In this document: one piece after another, positions 18,266 through 27,319 of the stretch | Layout of the letters: every line of letters starts with the position of its first letter | How positions within the stretch are numbered: the first letter of the stretch is position 1 | Assembly: GCA_004299305.1 (NCBI GenBank) | Contig: SCPZ01000097.1 | Location: 150,457-214,456 of the forward strand | DNA: 64,000 nt | From: Methylobacter sp. | Lineage (GTDB): Bacteria; Pseudomonadota; Gammaproteobacteria; Methylococcales; Methylomonadaceae | Reading direction: 5' to 3' | Translations under genes and position numbers: made by a program | Notes under the pieces: generated by a model | The model's input: the letters and a program-made list of their open reading frames with translations, nothing else | Database searches by the model: none | What the model was told of the DNA's origin: nothing

Positions 18266-18994
18266 TTAGCCATCTATTTCATGCTGCGGATTGGCAATTT
18301 TCTTCCAGTCAATTTCTTCAGTTTCAGGCTTCCATGAAACTGCATATCCATTAGGATATCTCAAATCGACTATTGCTATTTTCTCAACCTGTTCTTGTCC
18401 TAGTGCGTCCAACGTTTTCAAAAAACGCTGCAATTTCTTTAACTGTTCGTTTCGTCCCAACAATATTTCCAAGCCTGTTGTTAATTTAATCTTCCATGCC
18501 CATCGATCATTAATAGTAAATTCCGCCATTTTCATGGACTGATCCGCTAATGCCGTATTTACACCTTTCATTATTTCCAGCGTTTTAGCCTGTTGTTGTT
18601 TAGGTCCTTGCAATATAGGCAAGGTCTTAAATGGGTCTATATTTTTCGGTGTAATTATCTCACCTCGCGCACTAATCAGGCTTTGTTGCCCCCAGCGCAC
18701 ATAAGGCTTCTTTTCGCGTATCTTGATATCAATCGCATCGGGCCAGACTCGTTTAACTGTAACAGTATCCACCCAAGTCAATTCCGAAACAGCCTGATGA
18801 ATGGCCTGCATATCGGCATCAAAAAAACCAGTCATTACCAAGGGTTGCAAAGCCGTCTTTATCTCGTCCTTGCTGAGGTATTGAAAAACCCCTTCGGTAC
18901 GCACATATTTAATGGGGATGCTTTTAATCCCATAACCAACTGCCCAGACCAACCCAGCCAGCAATACGGTGATCATAGTTTTTACAACGGTCAT
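18266..18994 (-). CDS. ftsQ: Cell division protein FtsQ
   Basis: 242 residues: a very short cytoplasmic N-terminus, one membrane helix (about 7-24), a POTRA domain beginning IKYVRTEGVFQYLSKDEI, then the FtsQ beta domain (WVDTVTVKRVWPDAIDIKIREKKPYVRWG) and GLEILLGR. It links FtsL/FtsB to the divisome in the periplasm. The N-terminal arm is shorter than in E. coli FtsQ (276). The 162-base gap before it carries a strong inverted repeat, unlike the tight packing elsewhere in the cluster. Confidence 0.93.
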   Translation of the reverse strand: MTVVKTMITVLLAGLVWAVGYGIKSIPIKYVRTEGVFQYLSKDEIKTALQPLVMTGFFDADMQAIHQAVSELTWVDTVTVKRVWPDAIDIKIREKKPYVRWGQQSLISARGEIITPKNIDPFKTLPILQGPKQQQAKTLEIMKGVNTALADQSMKMAEFTINDRWAWKIKLTTGLEILLGRNEQLKKLQRFLKTLDALGQEQVEKIAIVDLRYPNGYAVSWKPETEEIDWKKIANPQHEIDG

Positions 18995-19046
18995 CGTAAC
19001 TGTTCAGCCGCAAATTGACAGATAGACTGGAATATAGAGCCCATAC

Positions 19047-19094
19047 GTTTTTTGTAAATGAACCAAGGTCTTAAGCGGTTCATTTACAAAAAAC
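19047..19094. repeat. Perfect 18-bp inverted repeat between ddl and ftsQ
   Basis: GTTTTTTGTAAATGAACC and its exact complement flank a 12-base loop. A run of T or A lies at each outer end, so it could act as a terminator or attenuator in the middle of the dcw operon, in either orientation. Just beside it, TTAATCCGTGTTGATCTGTGG (19111-19131) is a fragment of a dispersed repeat also seen near 38987 (CGCCACAGATTCACAGGATT). Confidence 0.65.
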
Positions 19095-19156
19095 AGCGAA
19101 AGCAATCCGTTTAATCCGTGTTGATCTGTGGCTGGACAGTTAGCGGTCATACACCA

Positions 19157-20089
19157 TTACCCGCAACTGGTTTCCAGAATACGCCAAACCAATTCTTCAA
19201 AATCCATACCCGCCTGTCTGGCAGCCATCGGCACTAAACTGTGGTCGGTCATGCCGGGGACGGTATTAACCTCAATCAACTGGTACTGCCCCACGTTATC
19301 GATAAATACATCCACTCTTCCCCAACCTTTAACGCCAACCACCTTGCAAGCCGTTACCGCCAAATCCTTTAAAAACTGTTCCTGAGCTTGATCCAGGCCA
19401 CAAGGACAATGATATTGCGTCGTCGTTGCCTGGTATTTTGCTTCGTAATCATAAAATGTATTGGGAGTTTCCAGGCAAATAACCGGTAACGCCTCACCAT
19501 CTAACACTGCAACGGTATACTCCTTACCGGTAACCCAAGCCTCCGCATAGACATCGCAACGATATTGTGCTGCGGTAGTCAGGGCTTTTAACAGCTCGTC
19601 CCGATTGATTGCCTTGCTCATGCCTATGCTAGAGCCTTCCTGAGCTGGCTTGACGATAACCGGGAATCCCAGCTTTTCAATACAAGCATCCAAGTCGGCC
19701 TCATCTTTTAATAAATGCCATTTGGGTGTAACTAAGCCGTAACCTTGCCAGCACAGCTTGGTTCTAAGTTTATCCATAGTCAATGCCGACGCCATAACGC
19801 CACTGCCGGTATACGGAATTCCCAGCACTTCCAGAACGCCTTGCAGTACGCCATCTTCGCCGCCGCGTCCGTGGATAATGTTAAATACCCGGTCAAACTT
19901 CTGTCCTGCCAACGCTTCGATCGGACTGCCGGTTACATCAATGGCAACCGCGTCTATACCTTTGTTTTTTAAAGCCTCATAAACGGCTGCGCCGCTTCTT
20001 AACGAAACGTCCCTTTCCGCCGCCGATCCGCCCATCATTACCGCGACACGCCCAAACTGTTCTGGCTTATTTAGCGCCAATGTTTTCAT
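19157..20089 (-). CDS. ddl: D-alanine-D-alanine ligase
   Basis: 310 residues from the ATG at 20089, which overlaps the murB stop as ATGA; the track start lies further inside murB. ATP-grasp enzyme with AVMMGGSAAERDVSLRSG, IIHGRGGEDG, PVIVKPAQEGSSIGMSK and FIDNVGQYQLIEVNTVPGMTDHS. It joins two D-Ala for the UDP-MurNAc-pentapeptide made by MurF. The binding motifs are those of a normal D-Ala-D-Ala ligase; nothing points to a D-lactate variant. Confidence 0.95.
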   Translation of the reverse strand: MKTLALNKPEQFGRVAVMMGGSAAERDVSLRSGAAVYEALKNKGIDAVAIDVTGSPIEALAGQKFDRVFNIIHGRGGEDGVLQGVLEVLGIPYTGSGVMASALTMDKLRTKLCWQGYGLVTPKWHLLKDEADLDACIEKLGFPVIVKPAQEGSSIGMSKAINRDELLKALTTAAQYRCDVYAEAWVTGKEYTVAVLDGEALPVICLETPNTFYDYEAKYQATTTQYHCPCGLDQAQEQFLKDLAVTACKVVGVKGWGRVDVFIDNVGQYQLIEVNTVPGMTDHSLVPMAARQAGMDFEELVWRILETSCG

Positions 20090-20958
20090 ATTGCCACACC
20101 TATCATACAAACCTCAGTCTGCAAAACGATCCCCTGCTGTTGTTTAACTTTTTCCTCGACATAATAAATGAGGGCTTCGATATCCGTTGCCGTTGCATTG
20201 CCGGTATTGACGATAAAATTCGCATGTTTTTCCGACACACAAGCACCGCCAATTGCATGGCCTTTTAAACCGGTTTGTTCTATCAACCTTGCCGCATAAT
20301 CGCCTTCCGGGTTTTTAAATACCGACCCGCAGCTGGGCTGATTGGTCGGCTGCGTCGCTCCTCGTTTTTCCAATAATCCTTTGATTTTCTGTTGGCTTGC
20401 TACAGTATCGCCTTGCTGTAAAGTCAACAGGCAAGCCAAAAACCACTCGTTTTCAAAACCCTTTACCGAGCGGTAAGCTACCTTAAAATCTTGCGACTTT
20501 CTATGCGTTACATTACCCGATGCATCCAGCATATCCACACCGTTAACGATGGCCCAAGTTTCTCCGCCAAAGGCTCCGGCATTCATTTTTAAGGCCCCGC
20601 CCATGGTTCCGGGTATGCCGGCCAGAAACTCTGCCCCGATTAAACCGCGTTCTGCACAAAAACGCGCCACATGCGCGCAGGGGACGCCCGCTTCAACATA
20701 AACCGAGCCGTCACCTGTCAAACTCATCTCTTTTAACCGTCCCTTGGTATTAATCACCGTGCCGCGGATGCCGCCATCCCTAACTAATAAATTACTGCCC
20801 AGTCCCATCCAGAACACCGGCTCGGATTCAGGCAGCGTTTTGATAAATTCGATCAGGTCCTGCCGGTCTTGCGGGATATACAGCTGATCCGCAGGGCCGC
20901 CAACGCGCCAACTGGTATACTTCGCCAGTTTTTCATGTTTTAGCAGTTGACCTTTCAC
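20086..20958 (-). CDS. murB: UDP-N-acetylenolpyruvoylglucosamine reductase
   Basis: 290 residues, FAD enzyme reducing UDP-GlcNAc-enolpyruvate to UDP-MurNAc. Motifs: [41 protein letters not shown] and [21 protein letters not shown] with the catalytic Ser. The compact length fits the shorter (type II) MurB rather than the E. coli type. It starts with GTG overlapping the murC stop (GTGA) and ends overlapping ddl, so murC-murB-ddl are translationally coupled. Confidence 0.95.
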   Translation of the reverse strand: MKGQLLKHEKLAKYTSWRVGGPADQLYIPQDRQDLIEFIKTLPESEPVFWMGLGSNLLVRDGGIRGTVINTKGRLKEMSLTGDGSVYVEAGVPCAHVARFCAERGLIGAEFLAGIPGTMGGALKMNAGAFGGETWAIVNGVDMLDASGNVTHRKSQDFKVAYRSVKGFENEWFLACLLTLQQGDTVASQQKIKGLLEKRGATQPTNQPSCGSVFKNPEGDYAARLIEQTGLKGHAIGGACVSEKHANFIVNTGNATATDIEALIYYVEEKVKQQQGIVLQTEVCMIGVAI

Positions 20959-22415
20959 TGATCATTTCCAGTTGAGACCCTGCCTTGCAAGGTTTCTGCC
21001 AATAACTGCGGTAACTGTGCGGCAATCTGTCCGACATTGCCTGCACCCATGGTTAATATCACATCCCCGGCTAAGACGATGCCCGCCAATATTTGCGGTA
21101 ATTCCTCCCAGTTTTCTACAAATACCGGATCCACTTGCCCGCGTATACGGATTGCCCTGCTTAATGCCCTGCCGTCCGCGCCGGGAATTACCGTTTCACC
21201 TGCCGCATAAACATCCAGCAAGATCAGTACATCAACGGTTGACAGCACTTGTACGAAATCCTCAAATAAGTCTCGGGTGCGGGTATATCGGTGAGGTTGG
21301 AAAACAACTATTGAGCGCCGATCAGGCCAAGCCTGATGCAAAGCCTCAAGAGTCGCGGCAATCTCACGCGGGTGATGCCCATAATCATCAACTAGTGTCA
21401 ATTTGCCTTCGGCCATCGACAAGTCGCCGTTAATTTGAAATCGCCTGCCTATGCCTTTAAATGCCCCCAAGCTTTTAATAATGGCATCATCATCGACCGC
21501 CAACTTGGTTGCAACGCTAATAGCCGCAAGGGCATTGAGCATATTATGCCAACCGGGCAGATTCAAGGTAACTTGCAACGGAGGATGACCGCCTCTTCGT
21601 ATGACTTCAAAGGAGGTATGCATACCCTGTTGTTTAATATTTACTGCACGCACATCGGCATTTTCATGGACACCGTAAGTTGTTACCGGCTTGGATATTT
21701 TAGGCAGAATTGCTCTGACTCCTTCATCATCCAAACACATCACCGCCAGTCCGTAAAAAGGCAGATGATGCAGAAACTCAGCAAATGTATCTTTTAGACG
21801 CTGAAAACTGCCTTCATAAGTAGCCATATGGTCTTGGTCAATATTGGTGACTATGGCCATCATCGGCTGTAAATATAAAAATGAGGCGTCACTTTCATCG
21901 GCTTCGGCAACCAGATATTGCCCTAAACCTAATTTGGCATTGCTGCCTGCGCTATTTAAGCGCCCTCCGATAACAAAGGTAGGATCAAGTCCGCCTTCGG
22001 CCAGAATACTTGCGGTCAAACTGGTGGTTGTAGTTTTGCCGTGAGTTCCGGCAACGGCAATGCCAAACCTGAAACGCATCAATTCAGCCAGCATTTCCGC
22101 GCGCGGAATGACCGGTATTCTTTGAATATAAGCTTCGTCAACTTCTTCATTGCTGCGATCTATAGCACTGGAGGCTACTACCACATCGACCTGAGCTATA
22201 TTTTCCCGTTTGTGTCCAATGTTGATGGTTACACCCAAGCGCGCCAGTCTTTCTGTCACCGCACTTTCTTTGATGTCAGAACCTGAAACGTGATAACCCA
22301 GGTTCGACAGCACTTCGGCAATGCCACTCATACCGGTTCCACCTACACCGACAAAATGTATTCGGTCAATACCGCCTAATGCCTGAGTTGGTATTTGACT
22401 ATTAGGAAAATTCAT
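20955..22415 (-). CDS. murC: UDP-N-acetylmuramate-L-alanine ligase
   Basis: 486 residues. The N-terminal Rossmann motif [17 protein letters not shown] and the P-loop [11 protein letters not shown] are intact; [15 protein letters not shown] and [17 protein letters not shown] follow. It adds L-Ala to UDP-MurNAc. It lies 54 bases after murG and overlaps murB. Confidence 0.96.
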   Translation of the reverse strand: MNFPNSQIPTQALGGIDRIHFVGVGGTGMSGIAEVLSNLGYHVSGSDIKESAVTERLARLGVTINIGHKRENIAQVDVVVASSAIDRSNEEVDEAYIQRIPVIPRAEMLAELMRFRFGIAVAGTHGKTTTTSLTASILAEGGLDPTFVIGGRLNSAGSNAKLGLGQYLVAEADESDASFLYLQPMMAIVTNIDQDHMATYEGSFQRLKDTFAEFLHHLPFYGLAVMCLDDEGVRAILPKISKPVTTYGVHENADVRAVNIKQQGMHTSFEVIRRGGHPPLQVTLNLPGWHNMLNALAAISVATKLAVDDDAIIKSLGAFKGIGRRFQINGDLSMAEGKLTLVDDYGHHPREIAATLEALHQAWPDRRSIVVFQPHRYTRTRDLFEDFVQVLSTVDVLILLDVYAAGETVIPGADGRALSRAIRIRGQVDPVFVENWEELPQILAGIVLAGDVILTMGAGNVGQIAAQLPQLLAETLQGRVSTGNDQ

Positions 22416-22469
22416 CGCGACCTTCCTCTCGGCAGCTACGCCGTAAAAATCCGCTTTTCTGTCGGTTTG

Positions 22470-23549
22470 TCATAACTCCACCTCAGCGATGCAAGCACTA
22501 GCAACGGTTTCTGTCGCATCCAGCCGCGCGTATTCTTTTGCGGTTTTACTCATTACATCCAGGTGCTTAAGTGCCTTTGCTATATGATCTACCAAGGTTG
22601 TTGCATCCAAGTCTTTTTGCATCAATGTCAAGCTGGCGCCTGCATCAGTTAAATATCTGGCATTGGCTGTTTGATGATCGTCAATCGCATTTGGCAAGGG
22701 TATAAATATGGCAGGAACTCCGGCTGCCGCCACTTCGCTGACAGTCATGGCACCGGATCTGCAAATCACTAGGTCAGCCCATTGATAGGTAGCCCCCATG
22801 TCTTCAATAAATGCACTAACTTCCGCTTTTACGCCTAATGCTTTATATCGGCTCCCGACTTGTTCTTGCATGGCCGTACCGGTTTGGTGTTTTATTTGTA
22901 TTGCATTCCCATGCACTACATCGGAAGACAAGACCGCAAGAGCATCAGGCACAATTTCATTCAATGCTTGAGCTCCCTGACTGCCGCCAACGACTAATAT
23001 GTTAATCTCCCCTAGCTCCTCTTTTTTAAAGAGGGGAGCTAGGGGAATTACAAACTGCTTTCTTAACGGGTTTCCAGTAAATTTAGCATTAACTGGTTTA
23101 TTAAAACTGCCTGGAAACGCTTCCAATACCTGATTGGCAATGCGCGCCAACAACCGATTAGTGGTGCCGGGCACCCGGTTTTGTTCGTGAATGACCAGGG
23201 GGATGCCTAACAACTTTGCCATTAGTCCGCCAGGCCCCGCTACAAAACCGCCCATACCCAACACCACATCCGGCTTGCGCGTTTGCAATATTTTTAATGC
23301 TTGTACGCAGGCCTTTATCAATAACAATACCGCCGTTATTTTTGCCAGCCATCCTTTGCCCCGGACACCGGCAACCGATAACCAGTCAATATCTATACCC
23401 TGCTCAGGAATTACCCGGCTTTCCAAGCCCTTTTGTGTCCCCAGCCAACTGACCTGCCAACCTTTTTCTATCAGCAGTTGAGCTACCGCCAGCGCAGGAA
23501 ACACATGCCCCCCGGTTCCTCCTGCCATAATAACGATGCGATTAGCCAT
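22470..23549 (-). CDS. murG: Undecaprenyl-PP-MurNAc-pentapeptide GlcNAc transferase, with palindrome in the coding sequence
   Basis: 359 residues from the ATG at 23549, overlapping the ftsW stop by 8 bases; the track start adds nine residues. Motifs IVIMAGGTGGHVFPALAV, HEQNRVPGTTNR, VVGGSQGAQALNE and CRSGAMTVSEVAAAGVP identify MurG, which makes lipid II on the inner face of the membrane. The linker joining the two Rossmann domains (VIPLAPLFKKEELGEIN) is encoded by a 37-bp palindrome (23009-23045). The length matches other MurG proteins, so the repeat replaced or formed a variable linker without harming the fold. Confidence 0.95.
   Translation of the reverse strand: MANRIVIMAGGTGGHVFPALAVAQLLIEKGWQVSWLGTQKGLESRVIPEQGIDIDWLSVAGVRGKGWLAKITAVLLLIKACVQALKILQTRKPDVVLGMGGFVAGPGGLMAKLLGIPLVIHEQNRVPGTTNRLLARIANQVLEAFPGSFNKPVNAKFTGNPLRKQFVIPLAPLFKKEELGEINILVVGGSQGAQALNEIVPDALAVLSSDVVHGNAIQIKHQTGTAMQEQVGSRYKALGVKAEVSAFIEDMGATYQWADLVICRSGAMTVSEVAAAGVPAIFIPLPNAIDDHQTANARYLTDAGASLTLMQKDLDATTLVDHIAKALKHLDVMSKTAKEYARLDATETVASACIAEVEL
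23009..23045. repeat. Palindromic repeat translated inside murG
   Basis: CCCCTAGCTCC-TCTTT and AAAGAGGGGAGCTAGGGG pair across TTT with a two-base bulge. This hairpin type (CTAGCTCC/GGAGCTAG with a T/A-rich centre) is usually intergenic. Here it lies in frame in the inter-domain linker, giving APLFKKEELGE on the minus strand. Confidence 0.85.
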
Positions 23550-24702
23550 GTCGGCTTCTCTTTGGCGTACCGGCATTTATTTCGGCAACTTCACTTTGCA
23601 CACGAAATAACAAGGCAACCGCACAGCACATGATCATCATGCTGCCGCCGCCATAACTCATCAACGGCAAGGTCAGACCTTTGGTTGGCAAGATGCCCAT
23701 ATTGACGCCCATATTGACGAATGACTGAAAGCCGAACCAAATCCCCAAGCCGTAGGCAATAAATGCGGAAAACCGTTGGCCTGCCTGTTCGGCAGCGACG
23801 GCTATTGCAAAAGTACGCCATACCAATAACGAAAATAAACCAATAACAGTAACCACGCCCAACAAGCCTAACTCCTCCGCTATCACTGAGAACAAAAAAT
23901 CTGTGTGAGCTTCAGGTAAATAAAATAATTTCTGTATACCACTGCCCAAGCCCACGCCTAACCATTCCCCGCGTCCAAACGAAATAAGCGCCTGGACTAA
24001 TTGAAAGCCGGTCTTCAAAGGGTCAGCCCAAGGATCCATAAAACTGGTAACCCGAACCAGACGGTAAGGCGAAAAATAAACCAATAACATTGCCAGTACG
24101 CCAATGATCAATAGCAGCATTATAAATTGCGATAATCTCGCTCCTGCTAAAAACATAACACCCATGGCTATCATCATAATGACCACCGCAGAACCAAAAT
24201 CCGGTTCCAACAACAACAACAGGCTGGCCACTGAAAATAACCCCAGCGGTTTGAGCAAGCCAAAAGCCGCATTTTGCACTGACTCCTGATATCGTGTCAC
24301 GTAGCCGGCCATGTAGATAACGGAAAAAAACTTAACTACTTCTGATACTTGTATTCTTACGCCGGCTAACGACAACCAGCGCACACTACCGTTAACCTTT
24401 ACGCCGAGTCCGGGGATTAACACAATAATCAGTAACAGCAACCCGGCTAGAAACAACCGGGGGCCATTTTCTTCCCAGACCCGCATCGGAATTGCCGCCA
24501 CGCCCCCACCGAAGACCAACCCCAAACCTATATGCATCAACTGCCTGACAGGATAATACAAGCCATTGCCGGTCATTTTTATGCCCAAATGCAATGATGC
24601 GGATGCCACCATCACATAGCCGATCAACAACAAACTGATACTCACAGCAAGCAACACCGGGTCAAAATGAAATCGACCGCCCCGCGCCCGCAACGCTTTC
24701 AT
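23542..24702 (-). CDS. ftsW: Septal peptidoglycan glycosyltransferase FtsW (SEDS family)
   Basis: 386 residues with about ten membrane helices. SEDS signatures: FFSVIYMAGYVTRYQ, LLEPDFGSAVVIMM, GFQLVQALISFGRGEWLGVGLGSGIQKLFYLPEAHTDFLFSVIAEELG and TKGLTLPLMSYGGGSMM. It polymerises lipid II at the septum together with FtsI. A junction repeat precedes its ATG by a few bases. The stop overlaps murG. Confidence 0.96.
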   Translation of the reverse strand: MKALRARGGRFHFDPVLLAVSISLLLIGYVMVASASLHLGIKMTGNGLYYPVRQLMHIGLGLVFGGGVAAIPMRVWEENGPRLFLAGLLLLIIVLIPGLGVKVNGSVRWLSLAGVRIQVSEVVKFFSVIYMAGYVTRYQESVQNAAFGLLKPLGLFSVASLLLLLEPDFGSAVVIMMIAMGVMFLAGARLSQFIMLLLIIGVLAMLLVYFSPYRLVRVTSFMDPWADPLKTGFQLVQALISFGRGEWLGVGLGSGIQKLFYLPEAHTDFLFSVIAEELGLLGVVTVIGLFSLLVWRTFAIAVAAEQAGQRFSAFIAYGLGIWFGFQSFVNMGVNMGILPTKGLTLPLMSYGGGSMMIMCCAVALLFRVQSEVAEINAGTPKRSRHG

Positions 24703-24704
24703 TT

Positions 24705-24760
24705 ACGACTACCAAGGATGGTGGAAGTGTCGCGATCTGTAAGGAACAGATGATGCGACC
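24705..24760. repeat. Junction repeat between murD and ftsW
   Basis: Coding-strand core CACTTCCACCATCCTTGGTA with the hairpin ATCTGT-tcctt-ACAGAT flanked by GTCGC/GCGAC. It is untranslated, lying between the murD stop (24776) and the ftsW start (24702), and abuts the ftsW ATG. This copy shows the full hairpin-plus-core form of the family. Confidence 0.82.
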
Positions 24761-24775
24761 GGCAGGACACCACGT

Positions 24776-26233
24776 TCATATAACCGCCACGGACGGCGGA
24801 ACCAAAGTAGAAGTTTTTGGCGCTGCCGCACGGTCAACTAACGCCAACACAGCTTTGGTAAATTTTTCGCCCCGATCCTGGTAATTTTTATATTGATCAA
24901 GACTGGCGCATGCAGGTGAGAGCAAAACGCTATCGCCTGCATCGGCAAGGCCCGCTGCAATCTGTACAGCCTGAGCCATATTGTCGGCCGAATAAACAGG
25001 GACACAACCATTCAGTGCCTGTTTGATTAGGCCTGCATCCTTACCGATCAGCACCACGCTTTTTGCTTTCTCCTTGATTGCAGGCGTCAATTCGTTCATG
25101 TCTGCACCTTTCGCGTCGCCACCGGCAATAAGAATTACCTTGCGCGTATAACCTTGCAAAGCTGCAATACAGGCGCCGATATTGGTTGCTTTTGAATCAT
25201 TAACCCAAGTAACGCCGCGTATTTCTGCAACACGCTGCATTCGGTGGCTTAGCCCTTTAAATTTTCGCAAGGCGTTGCACATGACCTGTGCATCCAATCC
25301 CACGGACACGCCTAAAGCCAATGCCGCCAAGGCATTAGCCGCGTTATGCCTACCTTCAAGCGGCAATTCAGCCAACGGCATCAGGCATGATTCGTTATGC
25401 ATCAGATATTCTGTGCCGTCTTTATAGGCAAGGTGAAAATCGGCATTTTTGTTGATCGAGAAGGTAAATGTCTTCCTGCTATTATCCTGCATGGCATAAA
25501 CAACTGGATCATCGGCATTGATAACCATAACGCCGTCGCCTCTAAAAATTCTTTGTTTTTCGCTTGCGTATTCGGCTATACCGACATGCCTATCCAGATG
25601 ATCGGCGCTGACATTGAGTACTGTCGCTGTAGCTGCATTCAATGCCGACGTTCGTTCCAATTGAAAGCTGGACAGTTCAAGCACGTAGAGTTGTGCATTT
25701 AATGCGAGTAAATCCAAGGCCGGTGTTCCCAGGTTTCCACCTACGCCAACTTGAATGCAGGCTGCTTTTGCCATTTCACCCAGCATGGTGGTCACCGTAC
25801 TTTTACCATTGGAGCCGCTAATAGCAACAATCGGTGCATCGACAGAACAGGCAAACAAGTCTATATCACTGACTATTTTCGAGCCGTTGGCTATGGCTTT
25901 AATAATGGCCTGTTCATTCAGTGATACACCGGGACTTACCACCAGATGCGTTGCCACTTTAAACGCGGCTTCATCAAAACCTCCGGTAAACACTGGTGTA
26001 TCAGGCATTTGTTGAAAAAACTCATCCATCATCGGCGGCTTAGCGCGACTATCAATAATGGCGAACTTAAAGTTTAAGCCTTGCAAATAATGCGCAACAG
26101 AAATTCCCGTGTTGCCAAGTCCCACAACCAAAACCTTGGCCGTTTGCGGATCCAAAGCAAAATTCTTTTTTAACAATGCGGTAATCGCGGCATTGTCTAC
26201 AGGATGTAGGTAAGGAGCGGAAGCTTTATCCAT
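24776..26233 (-). CDS. murD: UDP-N-acetylmuramoylalanine-D-glutamate ligase, with extra C-terminal tail
   Basis: 485 residues against about 440 in E. coli. Motifs VLVVGLGNTGISVAHYL, the P-loop ISGSNGKSTVTTMLGEM, NVSADHLDRH and SPACASLDQYKNYQDRGEKF are intact. It adds D-Glu to UDP-MurNAc-L-Ala. Part of the extra length is N-terminal (about 30 residues before the Rossmann fold), and the last roughly 15 residues (KTSTLVPPSVAVI) match the translated junction repeat (24779-24809). Four bases separate it from mraY. Confidence 0.95.
   Translation of the reverse strand: MDKASAPYLHPVDNAAITALLKKNFALDPQTAKVLVVGLGNTGISVAHYLQGLNFKFAIIDSRAKPPMMDEFFQQMPDTPVFTGGFDEAAFKVATHLVVSPGVSLNEQAIIKAIANGSKIVSDIDLFACSVDAPIVAISGSNGKSTVTTMLGEMAKAACIQVGVGGNLGTPALDLLALNAQLYVLELSSFQLERTSALNAATATVLNVSADHLDRHVGIAEYASEKQRIFRGDGVMVINADDPVVYAMQDNSRKTFTFSINKNADFHLAYKDGTEYLMHNESCLMPLAELPLEGRHNAANALAALALGVSVGLDAQVMCNALRKFKGLSHRMQRVAEIRGVTWVNDSKATNIGACIAALQGYTRKVILIAGGDAKGADMNELTPAIKEKAKSVVLIGKDAGLIKQALNGCVPVYSADNMAQAVQIAAGLADAGDSVLLSPACASLDQYKNYQDRGEKFTKAVLALVDRAAAPKTSTLVPPSVAVI
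24779..24809. repeat. Translated junction-repeat core at the murD 3' end
   Basis: Coding-strand TTGGTTCCGCCGTCCGTGGCGGTTAT is a divergent copy of the core seen at hoxF and hoxU (CACTTCCRCCATCCNTGGCAGT). Read as LVPPSVAVI-stop. It sits only 20 bases from the second, untranslated copy at 24705-24760. Confidence 0.65.
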
Positions 26234-26236
26234 TTC

Positions 26237-27319
26237 TTATCTCAGTTTCAAGGTAGCCAAGCCAACCAACACTAAAATGACGGTAATAATCCAGAATCGC
26301 ACGATAACGCGAGGTTCCGGCCAGCCTTTCAATTCAAAATGATGATGTATCGGCGCCATACGAAAAACGCGTTTACCGGTTATTTTAAAAGACGCCACCT
26401 GGATAATCACCGATACCGTTTCCATGACAAATACACCGCCCATAATCATCAATACGATTTCCTGTCTGACTAATACTGCCAGCACACCTAAAGCTGCGCC
26501 CAGAGCCAGCGCACCGACATCACCCATGAACACCATAGCGGGATAGGCGTTAAACCATAAAAAGCCCAATCCGGCGCCGACCAAAGCGGCGCAAAATACG
26601 ATGAGCTCTCCTGCATTAGGCAAATAAGGTATTGCCAGATATTGTGAAAAAGTCACATGTCCTGAGAGATACGCAAAAATTCCCAAGCCGGCAGCAACCA
26701 TCACGGTAGGCATAATCGCCAGCCCGTCCAGCCCATCGGTCAAGTTGACAGCGTTACTGGTTCCAACGATCACAAAATAAGTCAGAACCATATACATCCA
26801 GCCCATATCCAGCATGAAGTCTTTAAAAAATGGGACAATCAATTGTGTTTCTGCCGGCAGTATTGCGGTTTTATATAAAAAAACCGCCGCCATTAAACCG
26901 ATGACGGATTGCCAGGAATACTTGGCTTTAGCCGATAAACCGTCACTGTTACCTTTAATGACTTTCCTGTAATCATCGATAAAACCGATGATGCCGTAAC
27001 CCAAGGTCACCAACAAAATAACCCATATATAACGGTTGCCCAAATCCGCCCACAATAGAGTGCTGAATGCAATGGCGACCAATATTAATGTTCCCCCCAT
27101 GGTAGGCGTGCCCGCCTTTTCGTAATGCGATTGAGGCCCCAGCTCGCGAATACTTTGTCCAATCTTGTTGCGGCTCAATTTCCTAATCATTACCGGTCCG
27201 ATAATAAAAGAAATGACCAGTGAGGTTAAGGCGCCAAGAATGGCGCGAAAAGTCAGGTAATGAAATACTCTGAAACCGCCATCGAAGGTCATTAAATAAT
27301 CTGCAAAATAAAGTAACAT
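26237..27319 (-). CDS. mraY: Phospho-N-acetylmuramoyl-pentapeptide transferase
   Basis: 360 residues, ten membrane helices. Catalytic motifs: [38 protein letters not shown] and [14 protein letters not shown]. It transfers phospho-MurNAc-pentapeptide to undecaprenyl phosphate to give lipid I. Its ATG overlaps the murF stop by one base. Confidence 0.97.
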   Translation of the reverse strand: MLLYFADYLMTFDGGFRVFHYLTFRAILGALTSLVISFIIGPVMIRKLSRNKIGQSIRELGPQSHYEKAGTPTMGGTLILVAIAFSTLLWADLGNRYIWVILLVTLGYGIIGFIDDYRKVIKGNSDGLSAKAKYSWQSVIGLMAAVFLYKTAILPAETQLIVPFFKDFMLDMGWMYMVLTYFVIVGTSNAVNLTDGLDGLAIMPTVMVAAGLGIFAYLSGHVTFSQYLAIPYLPNAGELIVFCAALVGAGLGFLWFNAYPAMVFMGDVGALALGAALGVLAVLVRQEIVLMIMGGVFVMETVSVIIQVASFKITGKRVFRMAPIHHHFELKGWPEPRVIVRFWIITVILVLVGLATLKLR

